Below the pieces are notes generated by a model. It did not search any database. It saw only the letters and a program-made list of their open reading frames with translations, and was not told where the DNA came from. A stretch of 26,768 nt of DNA. Origin: Zygnema cylindricum (Eukaryota; Streptophyta; Zygnematophyceae; Zygnematales; Zygnemataceae). The stretch is from positions 1-26,768 of the forward strand of contig JBBHKE010003570.1 in assembly GCA_037447655.1 (NCBI GenBank), in the 5' to 3' direction. Both the position numbers and the translations under genes were made by a program. How positions within the stretch are numbered: the first letter of the stretch is position 1; every line of letters begins with the position of its first letter. Positions 9,546 through 19,900 of the stretch are shown here, one piece after another.

Positions 9546-10934
9546 TCACCTAACTTCAAAGTACAAACGTTTATAAAGTTCATAGAGAGTCGCCGGTGAT
9601 GCTCCAAAAGCATAACTTAATGATATGGTTAAATTAATGAATGTCGAACGCCATGTACCCTGAGATATAAATCTCCGACCACTTGTCTCAACGAGTCGAT
9701 TGACCATTCGAATTTTCCCTCTTATTCTTTTTGGATGATCAGAAGGTCCGGCCAAGTGAAGACGTAAACATAAATCTGCGTCCTCCATGATCGGTAACAA
9801 TTGATTAAACCCACCAACCGCTTGAAAGTCTCTTGCTCTACAAAACATCGCTTGATCGCCGTACAAACATCGTAATCCTTTCAAAAAACCTATAGGCCGC
9901 ATGAAGATCGGTACATACCACGTCTTGACGACATTTCGGAGAGAAATGCCCCATAAAGTTCGACCCGGAATAGAAACAATGGGCACAAACCCACCACAAA
10001 CAGTCCTAGAATCACTTAATGTTTGAGAAACAATTCGCACAAAATCGTTTGGTACGATAGTATCCGCATGTACAAAGCACAAAATGCTCTCTTTGTCTCC
10101 TACCATCTCAATGGCCTCTTTAGAACCTGAATTGAGTTGCATCGCTCGCCCTTTTTCGCTTCTAACCAAAATGGCGCCACATCGTTTCGCAATTTTAACA
10201 GTTTCATCCTTGCTTCCTCCATCAACTACAAAAATATTAGATGCTTTTGGTTTTAACTCCATCATCCTTTTCAAAGTGTCCCCAATACAAGCCTCTTCAT
10301 TCAATGCAGGGATAACAATAGAAACTTCTTGCTCTTTTTTCTCGCTCCTCTCCTTCTCACCAAATGGCAAATCTCCTCTCCCACACCCTTCCCCTTCCCA
10401 ACCCTCTCCTCCTCCCCCTCCCCCTCCCCCTCCCCCTCCTCCGCTTCCTCCCCTTCCTCTTATCCCGTCGCTTCCCCCTCCCTCAAAGACCTCCTGAAGC
10501 CCTTCATGTTCCTCTACCCCCTCTCCAAATCCTGCCCTGGAAGCTGCCAAAAGAGTGTTTGTCCCATTCACCAAAAGAAGACTCACCAAACCTGTCACCA
10601 AACCTGCTCCCACAGCCACACCTTTCCGTACAAAAACGACACAGGTTCTAGAAAACTTTTCTCCCTGAGGCTGACCGTCGAATGTGTCACGAGGTGCTGT
10701 GAATCGCGGAAAACGACAAAAAGCTTCTGCTCTTTTGTGCCGTTGCTCGTCAGTCAGAAATAACGGACATAGAACCTTCGACATTTTCAGTTTCAAAAAT
10801 TTCAGTTCCGGTTTCAGTATCAGTGAAACTGCAACTGAAGAATTCTTCAAAGGGTTTCCATGACTCTCTCTCCATGATACTGGAACTAGGAAAAGGTGAG
10901 ATTCATGTCCGTACAATCTGGTTGTGACGGCCAT
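9546..10934 (-). CDS. Family-2 glycosyltransferase, rSAM/selenodomain-associated transferase 2 type (TIGR04283-like)
   Basis: This is an uninterrupted 462-codon gene without introns. Residues about 203-462 form a GT-A glycosyltransferase: VSIVIPALNEE (204-214), VVDGGSKDET (236-245), the metal-binding HAD in CFVHADTIVP (286-295), LYGDQAMFCR (357-366), GGF (374-376), IMEDADLCLRL (382-392) and VETSGRR (415-421). This motif order is characteristic of the TIGR04283 family, common in cyanobacteria and proteobacteria and often beside arsenosugar-type radical SAM genes. Donor and acceptor are unknown. Residues 1-200 are an extra region: basic and Ser/Thr-containing at first, then a hydrophobic segment (104-131), then a poly-Gly linker. 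I infer a plastid transit peptide and possible membrane anchor. The first ATG gives the longest frame; Met51 is an alternative start. Direct transfer or endosymbiotic gene transfer could explain its origin. Confidence 0.8.
   Translation of the reverse strand: MAVTTRLYGHESHLFLVPVSWRESHGNPLKNSSVAVSLILKPELKFLKLKMSKVLCPLFLTDEQRHKRAEAFCRFPRFTAPRDTFDGQPQGEKFSRTCVVFVRKGVAVGAGLVTGLVSLLLVNGTNTLLAASRAGFGEGVEEHEGLQEVFEGGGSDGIRGRGGSGGGGGGGGGGGGEGWEGEGCGRGDLPFGEKERSEKKEQEVSIVIPALNEEACIGDTLKRMMELKPKASNIFVVDGGSKDETVKIAKRCGAILVRSEKGRAMQLNSGSKEAIEMVGDKESILCFVHADTIVPNDFVRIVSQTLSDSRTVCGGFVPIVSIPGRTLWGISLRNVVKTWYVPIFMRPIGFLKGLRCLYGDQAMFCRARDFQAVGGFNQLLPIMEDADLCLRLHLAGPSDHPKRIRGKIRMVNRLVETSGRRFISQGTWRSTFINLTISLSYAFGASPATLYELYKRLYFEVR
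10385..10470 (-). repeat. CCCCTC-type microsatellite encoding poly-glycine
   Basis: On the + strand this is a run of CCTCCC/CCCCTC units. On the coding strand it gives a run of about 12 glycines within GRGGSGGGGGG and onward (residues about 155-177 of the glycosyltransferase). It separates the N-terminal extension from the catalytic domain and is likely a length-variable, flexible linker. Confidence 0.7.
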
Positions 10935-11067
10935 GGATTTCGCTGACGTTTTCAGTTAAGAGCTTCACATGTAACTTCGGAGTACAGTGAAGCTGGAGAC
11001 ATGGAAGTAGGCTGTTGGACACAAACATGGTCTCCAAGCTGTCCAAAAGAGTCCGTGAAACAAAAAG

Positions 11068-11076
11068 TTAGGGTTT
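11068..11076 (-). promoter_or_regulatory. Telo-box-like motif upstream of the glycosyltransferase
   Basis: TTAGGGTTT on the + strand reads AAACCCTAA on the strand of the glycosyltransferase, about 135 bases before its ATG. AAACCCTAA telo-boxes are known in promoters of plant genes expressed in dividing cells. Other copies occur near 667 and 1990, so chance in AT-rich DNA is possible. Confidence 0.3.
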
Positions 11077-11227
11077 CATTTGCTAAGTTTATTGTGCGGA
11101 TATTACTGTTCGTTGATTGTATTGTATATTTGTATTCTATGGTGGTCATCTCTGGGCTATGTGACGTGACGGCTACAGCCACTCTCTCTGCCCTTCTGTC
11201 TTGTTCGATACCCATACTGTACGCTGT

Positions 11228-11843
11228 ATCACTACACCGCGAATCGTAATTAGAGTAGTGAAAAAATAGAGTAAAAAAACCAGAAAAAACAATTAGAGTA
11301 ATGAACTCTAATTTATGTGAAAAAACTTTTTCACAGAGGAAGTTTACTCTATTTTATTTAAGTACTCTATATTGGGTTTTGTCGGCAATAATTATCCGCG
11401 CTGAAATTATGAACACTAAATTACGTAAATGTACAAAATCTGTCAGTCCGTATATTTTTGACGTCATTATGACGCTAGTACTATTTGTCGCGCTGAATGT
11501 CAGTTAATGTTCACACTGACGACGATGCTGTCGACGGACGAGAGTTAATGCGAACGGCTTTTTTTCGATATGATTGATTTTTCATTTAGTGCAATTCCAC
11601 GTGCGACCGCGTTTCTATTAAATCATTAGTTGTACCTTTTAACTTAAAAAAGTACAATTTTGCACGGTCAAACGTCGTCCGTACTCCACACTATTTAACA
11701 CCAACCTATATTACAATTTTTTACGCTAATTAAACCTCACCTAAATTAGAATAATGAAAAAATTAGAATCGTTTGATGTCATAGAGTCGAAATTTCGAGC
11801 GACCGAATTAGAGTAATTTACTCTAATTACGATTGGCGGTGTA
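11228..11843. mobile_element. MITE copy A, about 615 bp
   Basis: The left end (11231-11257, ACTACACCGCGAATCGTAAT then TAGAGTA) pairs with the inverted right end (11819-11843, TACTCTAATTACGATTGGCG then GTGTA). Inner palindromes of AATTAGAGT and ACTCTAATT occur at 11291-11313 and 11807-11828. The interior shares words with copy B, including GTCGACGGACGA at about 11530 and CCGTAC...CACACTATTT at about 11680. No transposase is encoded. Confidence 0.55.
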
Positions 11844-11844
11844 A

Positions 11845-12383
11845 AGTACACCGCGCATCGTTATTAGTGTCAAAGTTTAAATAGTGTGTAAGTAAATATA
11901 TCGTCATTGACGCTAATTAAGAATTTGAAAATTAAAAAAAAAAAGGTTTATTCTAATTTCAGTGTTAACGCTAATTTGGAACAGCATGAATAATGATTAC
12001 CCGCCCTTTCAATGTCTACAGTAATCTGTGTAGAACGCCGTCGCACTGTTCACACGGTCGACGGACGAACATATGAGAACGTGATTTTTTTCGACGAGTT
12101 TGCGTCTCTTTCTTCCAGTGCACATTCACACGTGTGCACAATAATGTTAAGTGTCTTTTTATGCCTTTGTAATTCAAAAAGTACCATTTCGTACGGCGAT
12201 TCCCTGTCCGTACGTCACACTATTTCCATCGCAGTGTACTTTCCTTATTAACGCTAATTGAAAAAAAAAACCTAATTAGAATAATGGAAAAAATAAAATT
12301 ATGGATTGTATTTCGTGTTTTTTTTTTTGAAAAAAGGGCACCGAATTGGCGTTATATACTCTAATAGCGATTGACGGTGTACT
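11845..12383. mobile_element. MITE copy B, about 540 bp, abutting copy A
   Basis: The left end (11845-11869, AGTACACCGCGCATCGTTAT) pairs with the right end (12357-12383, TACTCTAATAGCGATTGACG then GTGTACT). It begins within two bases of the end of copy A. The interior is collinear with copy A: GTCGACGGACGA at about 12058, a TTTTTTTCGA tract, then a CGTAC...CACACTATTT block at about 12190-12225. It is non-autonomous. Confidence 0.55.
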
Positions 12384-12548
12384 ATTTTTTTGTCACTTGA
12401 AACAATTTTTATCCTTGCACACTTGTCGAAGTGTTTATCCGACGGTTGCGATTGAAAAGCAGGATTCCCACCTTCCTTTGGCGCTCTCCAATCAAAATTT
12501 GGACATGTGTGCACGGAGAAAGTATGTCATAAGTGGTAAAATAAAAAA

Positions 12549-12570
12549 ACACTAATAGCGATAATCGGTG
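12549..12570. repeat. Additional MITE terminal repeat
   Basis: CACTAATAGCGATAATCGGT followed by G is a diverged copy of the right-hand family end, lying about 170 bases past copy B. It suggests a third, incomplete insertion. Confidence 0.35.
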
Positions 12571-12811
12571 AAGCTTTCGATTAATGTACCCTACTTCGTA
12601 CATGCTGCTGTCCTGACTGAATTCCTAATGTCCTATGCGCTTTCACTACAGCTGTACTAACTGTAGCGAAACAGCTGGGAATTTCCTGTGTGTTATCGCC
12701 GTAATACAGTGTACGCGTCTTATACGCTGAACAGCATTTAGGGGCTAGCAGTTATATTCGCACAGCTGAATTACTGGACTGAACTGGAAATGCACTTTTC
12801 GTTAGAGTGAG

Positions 12812-12840
12812 ATGACGTCAAAAAGTACATTTACGTAAAT
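12812..12840. repeat. Inverted fragment related to MITE copy A
   Basis: ATGACGTCAAAAA then GTACATTTACGTAAAT reproduces, in reverse complement, two blocks of copy A (11421-11434 and 11455-11467). About 20 bases between the blocks are missing here. Both copies include the palindrome TGACGTCA. Confidence 0.45.
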
Positions 12841-12876
12841 ACTGGTACAAGCTGACGGCGGACGATTTTGACTATC

Positions 12877-12976
12877 TTTGACTTTTTGACTTTCGGAAAC
12901 GGGAAACCTACTCACGACCGGCACATTGACTGCAGTACCTTTGACTGTTTGACTTCCGAAAACCTGTCTCACGACC
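12877..12976. repeat. Two-copy tandem repeat, period about 63 bp
   Basis: TTTGACTTTTTGACTTTCGG at 12877 and TTTGACTGTTTGACTTCCG at 12940 are each followed by an AAACCT..CTCACGACC block. It is a local direct duplication upstream of the TMEM214-like gene, with no coding role seen. Confidence 0.5.
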
Positions 12977-13989
12977 TGCCTACAAGCAGCAACCAAGTGC
13001 AGCTCTAACATAGAACGGTCCAGCGCAGGACAGCATAGAAAAGAAAGTGCACGAGAATAGACTGGAAAACTGGACACGTAGAAAACAGAGGAATCCGGCG
13101 CAGGCGTGAGATAACCAAAGGTGCATTAAAAAGTCGAATTCAGTCAACATGCTTTGCCGTTAACTTCTACCAAGTTTATACGAATTTTGTATCTTTTTGT
13201 ACTTAATGACGTCATATTTTGCGCCAATCAATGGGAGTGTTTCTCTTGAACTGCCGGGTGAGGTGATCTTCATGGGAGACCTCGGCCAGTTGCACGGCAG
13301 TTGCGTAACTGGGATGGATCTCTCAAGGCCTCCGTTCCTGAACTAAGAATTAATGACAGGTGGAGATCGTGGCTGCTTTCGACTGGCCTGAGGAGTTGAT
13401 AATGAATGCCGTATTGTTACGTCGTTGGAGTCCGTACGCTATGTCTTTTTGGAAGGACAAAATCATTTACGGTATCGATAACTGTTATTCACTAATTATA
13501 GTTATAAATTTTGAAAGATATTTTTTCTATTGGCTTAAAATTCGTTTACCACCGTTTAAGTGGTCTCATTTAGACGCTTTAAGCCTTTTAACTTTTTAAG
13601 TTTTAACCATGTGTTTGGCTTCCCTAATTTTTTAACCATTACTGTACTTTTTGAAATGGGCAGCAATGACATTTTTCTAGGGCTGTTACATTGAAGGTTA
13701 TTTCTCAACGGGGAATGAGCCCGTGAAAGATCACCCTATGGTTCTATAATAACTTAATAAGGATGAACTCAGAATTACGGAGACAATACGTACCTGTACG
13801 GTCGTACCTTTGTTCCATTTTCCGACCTTTATCTACGTGGCTTTTTTGTCCTTCTATAGTCCAGTTGAACAGTCGTCCCAATTCTTTACTTACTTTGTGC
13901 CTCTAGGCCGATATACTTAGCGTCCTGAGATTTCTGTACCGAGTCATTTGGTTGAGAGCTTTCTTTCTAAACCTACCGAGCTTCAGACT
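12977..13989 (+). other. Upstream region of the TMEM214-like gene
   Basis: About 1 kb contains no supportable gene. A perfect TGACGTCA palindrome, a bZIP/CRE-type site, lies at 13207-13214, followed by TTTTGCGCC at 13216-13224, which resembles an E2F-type site. Transcription and the 5' leader of the gene beginning at 13990 should start here, but no TATA box or start site could be fixed. Confidence 0.25.
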
Positions 13990-16900
13990 ATGGACGCTTC
14001 AAGCAATGAACTGAGTGATTCTCTCACCAATCACAGCCATGGACATGGACACCACAATCATGGATGGCAGCAAGTAACAAATCCGAGAAAACAGAAGCGG
14101 ATAGAGTCGCGAGATGCAAAAAAGAGCGGAAAGGAAGCATCAGTACCTTCTTCTGTAACTCAGGGAAGTGTAGACTATGACGGATCTGTCTTTACTGCCT
14201 TGGATAAGATGTCAGAGGAGAGGAGAGCAAGATTAGCGGCAAAGCTTGCCTTGACGGACGAAGATGAAGTGGAAGAGGGAGAGGAAGACGAGGAAGGTGT
14301 TCCAAAAGACGGAATATTACATGGAGTGGACGCCAAAAGTAATGGTGATATGAAGAAATCGAAAGAGAAGAAACCAAAAAAACCAAAAGTAACAGTCACA
14401 GATGCTGGTCAAGCAATGGATATAACTGCCTTGTCAGCATTCTTGGCTGAAGTGACGGTAAGTTTCACGGTTTTTCTCCTTTTTTTTGACTGTTTAATTG
14501 TAAGGCCGGTTGTTATCAACTAATGACGTGCTTTCAAGCAGTTGCTGTTGTTCAGTTTGATGTGCAGTTTTTTGTGTCATATCGTCTTTGTCTTAATTTT
14601 TTAGTGTGTAAGTCATGCTCGGCTTTTTTCTCTGGTTATTTACGGAATTTTGTATGGAATATTCAAATTCGAACTACAATGTTAGGTTTCTTCTTACCAC
14701 AAACCTTGCAGTTGGTTGTTATATCTAACTTTGTCATGTTTCTTTTCCAGGAATCCTTTGCACAACTTCCGGATGTGCAATTACTCCGATGCGCCGATTA
14801 TTTCGCACGGAGTTTCAGTGGAGTCACCACGTCTTTGTCCAAGATTTTGAAGGACCATTCTTTAGTGAGGGCTATTGAGGTGAGGTTTCCTCATGTTATA
14901 TCCTGTATGCTTATTGAATTTACCTTTTATGTGATTTCCAGGGCTCCAAGTTTTTGTTTTTTTTGGTGTCATGTGTGGCTCTGAATTCTGTATTTTGTGC
15001 TGCAAATCGAATTGACTTGTTCTCAACCCCAAATGGTCTATCTTCAACTGTAATTGACTTATTTGCAGCTCTAATTGACTTATTTTCAACTTTAACTGAC
15101 TTATCTTCAACTGTAATTGACTTCTTTTCCATTTAATCGACTCATTTTCAACTCAAAAGGACTCATTTTCTTGAGTACGCAGCTGCTCACAAGTAGTTGT
15201 AATAAACTTCAGATTTTGGCGGTTGCACATTTTTTTTCCTTCGTTATGATTCTTTTAGAGGGAAGGGAAGGATTTACCTGACGGAAATTTGACAAATAAT
15301 TCTGATTTTAGTCGCAATTCTTTCTGAAACTTGATGCTCATCATTCTGCAAAGCCTTCTTATCACTCAAGATTCTCTTATTTTGGAACAGCCCTGCAATT
15401 GATAACTTGGTTGAGGTGTCTAGGGAATTTGAAGGCATCAAAGTTCGTAGGTGATAAGATATCCCTTCTGTCACGTTTTCTTCCATTATCTTTTTGTTTT
15501 AACTGAAGTTGACTCTAGGATTGGAGTAGCTGGGCTGGCGGAAAACGATGGCTTAGGCATGTACTGTAGTAAATGGAGTCATTCCAATGGAGGTATGTAG
15601 AAGGAGAATTGAACTGATTTGAATGACATGGAATTGAGGTGTTGGTCAGATGCCCCTTTGCGATGTTCCGGAAGATGTGATCAGCACCACCGCAAGTTGG
15701 CTTATTCAGAAACCTATCGGGGAGTTAGGAAAATTTGCGCTTTTTCTTATTAAAGGTGTTTTAGAAGAGTTCCAGCAGTCAGGTCCAATTTTGAAGAAAG
15801 GAACTGTTTCTGTTGCACCTTCAAAGGCCAAGGTAAGGACCTGATTAGAAACAGCATTTATGAAGAATTTAATGATTTAAAGCTCCATTTTCATTTCAAT
15901 CATAAATTGAGCATGTTAATATGTGTAGAGCTGAGTTAGAAAATGAACTTTGCAAGCTAAGGATCATCGTGAAACATGCATGAGTTAAACCACGTTCATT
16001 TTAAACCTTAGACAAATAAGAGCACAATTATGGACACTATCAGACAATTTTTGTTTGATTTGTGCAGATCTTTGATTTAATACTGGAGACAACAAAGTAG
16101 CACAAAGTAACTAACCGGAGGAGATTATGTGTTTGGTATGCAGGTGGGCCTTCTAGTGGTGTTGGCTATTTTGCTTCGAAAACGTCCCGATGTGTTATTT
16201 TCACAAGCAGAGGCCATGCGTGCTGGGTCTGAATTCAACGGTCAAGATAAACTTCAAGGTTTATCTTGGGTTTATGGCCAGGTGAGCATTTCTCTACCGT
16301 TGGCTGTTAATTCTATAAGTGCAAGCCCCCAGTATTTAGATAATGACATTTTTTACACTCATTTAATAATAGTGGGTTGTCTTTTTGCCAATGGAAGTTT
16401 TTGTTTGATTGCAATGACTAAATTTGTGAATCACATTTGAAATTTACATTAGCATTTGTCCACACTAGTGGTGAAGGACATCACCTATGTTACCCCTGGA
16501 AGGTGCATGAGAATAGAGCATCAGCACACACTTAAAGGTGTTCGCAATGAGTTGCAATTGGACAGGTAGCACAAGCAGATCTTATATCAGGAATGTGGCT
16601 ATGGGTACGAAATCTTCTGCCACTTGCTGCGGGGAAACAAAGTACACCTTTAGCACGAGATGTTGTTCTCAACTTTTATGAAAGGTAATGCTTCCTATGT
16701 GTGCACATTAAATGGTGTACCCAAAGCTCCATTTGTCTGTTTGACTCTGTTCTTGATGGCTGTTTTTTATTTGAAGACAGGTTTGGTTCTGTAAAAGATT
16801 TTTGAAATGATAGTTTCAAGTCTGATGTCAAGGAAATTGGTGCAAGCAATACTAAAACTATTTCAAACTCTTGATTTATTGGTTGCTTACGGCAGGCTGT

Positions 16901-19900
16901 GGGTATGATCCTTGACAGTGTCCTCTGCAAGAATTTGGCTAAGACAAGAACTACTCTGTTAAATGGGGCTTCCAAAAAAGGGGAAAGGCTTGTTCCTCCA
17001 GCAGCATTAGATATGATACTTAGGGCTGCTTTTCCTCCAGAAGCTCAACGAACAAAGGTATAGCTCTTACCATTATAACCCAGATACTCTTTTGTAAGGC
17101 ATACATTAAAGTTAGCGTGGACAACAGGATAATCTAGAAAACATAAGTTTGTGGACAGTAAAGGTTCAAGTAGGCCCCATTGTCGCATACATGTGGACCA
17201 TGTTTTATTTTCATTCGTAGAATTGTTATCTGTTTGCACTGCTTACAGTGAGAAATATAGCTTTCTATACGTTTACTTGCTGGGACATGTCGAGAACGAG
17301 TTTGTATTTTTGGCAGCCATGAGAATCGGGAGGAAAGTTTTGGTTTTTTTTTATGAATATCCGCTATTTTGGCCTTTTTTTTTCTTTGCATAGCCAATCA
17401 GAAGATAAGATATGTGAACACACAATTTTCTATGTTGTTCTATGAAATTTGTAATGTGGTGCTCATGTAACAGCCATTATCAAATGCAATTCATAAGTGT
17501 CTGAATTCCACTGGACCAGTACAACAGAGAACGTAAATATGTTGTAGTAGTCAGGTTCTATTGAAATGTAATAATGCAATAGCTTGCTCTCCGCTTGTGT
17601 GTTCACTGATTGGGGCATTTGAAATACAAAATTACTTAGATTTTCTGTAGGTATTGAAATTTTCGTTTCTGGTTGTGTTCAATATGTACATGACGAAGTA
17701 TCCTCAGGGTTTGTTTCAGCAGCTTCAGAGTTGTCGACTTTTTAAGCTCTTGCTAAATAATGCTTATCCAATGGGCAAATACCTTTGGAATCAATTTTTA
17801 ATCATATGGTTTTCTGTGGTCTGTGATGTTCCTAAACACCTTAGCAAGTCAACATACTGGTTCTGTGAAGAGATTAACTTGAAAGCAGCATGGATGCTTT
17901 TGAATAAATAATGAGAATGGACCAAGTAAACTTGGTTAATAATCTCCTGGCTACAAGAATGTGTGAAAATCTCTTTAAATCCTCGAGGAACTGTATGTAG
18001 AGTGACATTGGAATAAAATGGATCAAACCCTCTTTTTCATACTTTTGTGCTATCTCCACCTATTTGTTCGTGCAATGGGATTTGTGTCTCCACACACTTT
18101 TACATTCCTTTCTGTTAAGTATATCGCATTTTTTTGTTGATGATGCAGGCTACTGAAAGATTTGCCGCTGCTTATACACTGGTGAAAGAAATCGCCTTAG
18201 CCGGTGCATTTCAAATTAAGAGCACCAAACCCGCTGCAGTACAGTTGCTGCCTCTCTGTCTAGCTGCTGCTGGAGAAGGTGAATAGCAAAGGAACCCGGA
18301 CTCTCAATTTGGAACTGAAATGTTGCATGCAAGGCTTCCAGGAACTTACTTGTAGTGATGTACTTCAAGAATAAATCTCCAATCAAACTTTTTCGCTGAC
18401 TCCTAAAACTCTATGCCTTCTTTTCCTATGTCATCAAACTTTTGAGCCAGAAGTAGACAAATAAATAAACAAAGTTAGAACCTAGGCGTTTTCCTTGAAA
18501 ACGATTTTAATTGTGGGGAAGGACGGGTGACTTTCAAATGATCCTCTGTAGGCGATTGTTACAGTGGAGATATCTGAGGTTGCGGCCAATTGATTTTAAT
18601 TTGTCATATGTTGTTAGAAAATAACTCACAATGGAAACTAGAATGGTGGTAGTATCTCACGTTTGAATCTTTCTTTGTTGTGTTTGAATCACTGGCAGAA
18701 CCTCCCGCTCTGTCCGAAGAAGCCTGTGGGAATTTTATTTGGTGCCTGTCGCAGAATCCTGATGATTGCTACAGACAGTGGGTGAGAATCCATCCCTCTG
18801 ATGTACAAACACCGGTTAAAGTGCTCTAGTTGCATCTGTTTATCTCCTAAATTGCTCAGCCAGAGTATCTGCGAACCTTTCAAGATATACAAAAAGAAAA
18901 CCAGTGTTTGTAATAAGATAAAGGTCTGAACAATCTAAATGGTTTGAGTGTGGAGTGTTCGTTTGCTTGCTGCTCTCAGTTCGCTTTTTGCAGATCCACT
19001 GAACTCTTTCTTTTCCTCTTTACCCCTTTCAGGAAAAGCACCATTTAGAAAATTTACGAGCTAGCTGTAGGGTCCTTAGCCATCTTCTGCGAGAATGGAA
19101 ATCGGCCCAAGGGAGGCTCACACCCTACAATGATCTCCGTCGAACACTGCAAGCCATGCGGAGGAAGGTGAGACCAACCATTCGCTCAAACACTTTTTCT
19201 CTGAAATTGCATACAGAAGTTTAAATGCAAAGAGAGTTATTGTTTCGCAGTAATATATGTACAGAAATTCTATATGGGGAGGCCTTTAGATTATTTTAGT
19301 CACTGTGTGTAGAAATAACTTGTACAGGGAGGTAAGGTTAGGCCCGGGTGCATATTCCATGGAAAAATAAATTATGTTTAACAGTTCTGGCTTTTGAAAG
19401 ATGGTCTTGGTTCACCTTAATTCAATTCCCCTCTGCACTCGACATCTAATATTTTTCCATACCTCTGAAAAACACTTCTGTTTAGTACTTTTTTTTTTGC
19501 ATGCTCTCATCCATTCTTGTAGATCTCGTTGTCAGGCCAATTTAGTACACATTTTTGGTATTGTTTGGGGCACTCGTTTGGTAAATCGCAAATTGTTTGT
19601 TGGACTTCATCGATGGTCTGGATGTGGCTTTAAAATAGTAGCCAACTTGATACGGGATCGACTCAAATTTTTTAGTTATTCTTGGATATCCATCTCTTCG
19701 TTAATATGTTTCTAACATATTTGGTCTAAATCAGCTATAACGCAAATCGTTATTAGAGTACATAAGCTGTTAACGTGCGGTCTTAATCTGCGTTATTAAT
19801 TCTATTTCAGTTCCGGATGATGAGGCTGTTTTTGAATTTACCAGTATTGAGGAAAAAATAATTGTTATTATTCTTTCTATTTTAGGTTTAAGGGCTAAAA

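Noticed and set aside
10084-10763. Plus-strand proline/serine/leucine-rich open frames
   Set aside because: These are complements of the glycosyltransferase gene and its poly-Gly microsatellite; the minus-strand frame carries all the conserved motifs.
10952-11215. Small minus-strand open frame upstream of the glycosyltransferase
   Set aside because: It has no family resemblance and the position fits a 5' leader; it is separated from the gene by a stop.
14862-15132. Reverse-strand coiled-coil protein made of heptads
   Set aside because: It is the antisense reading of a 21-bp minisatellite inside a TMEM214-like intron; two frames are open for the same trivial reason.
16896-16918. AVGMILD reading as the start of TMEM214-like exon 6
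   Set aside because: In phase with exon 5 the acceptor at 16895 gives a stop at once; 16919 fits both phase and homology, so no frameshift is needed in this gene.
17654-17911. Possible nested gene in TMEM214-like intron 6
   Set aside because: It is an 85-codon frame with no motif and an ordinary AT-rich intron composition.
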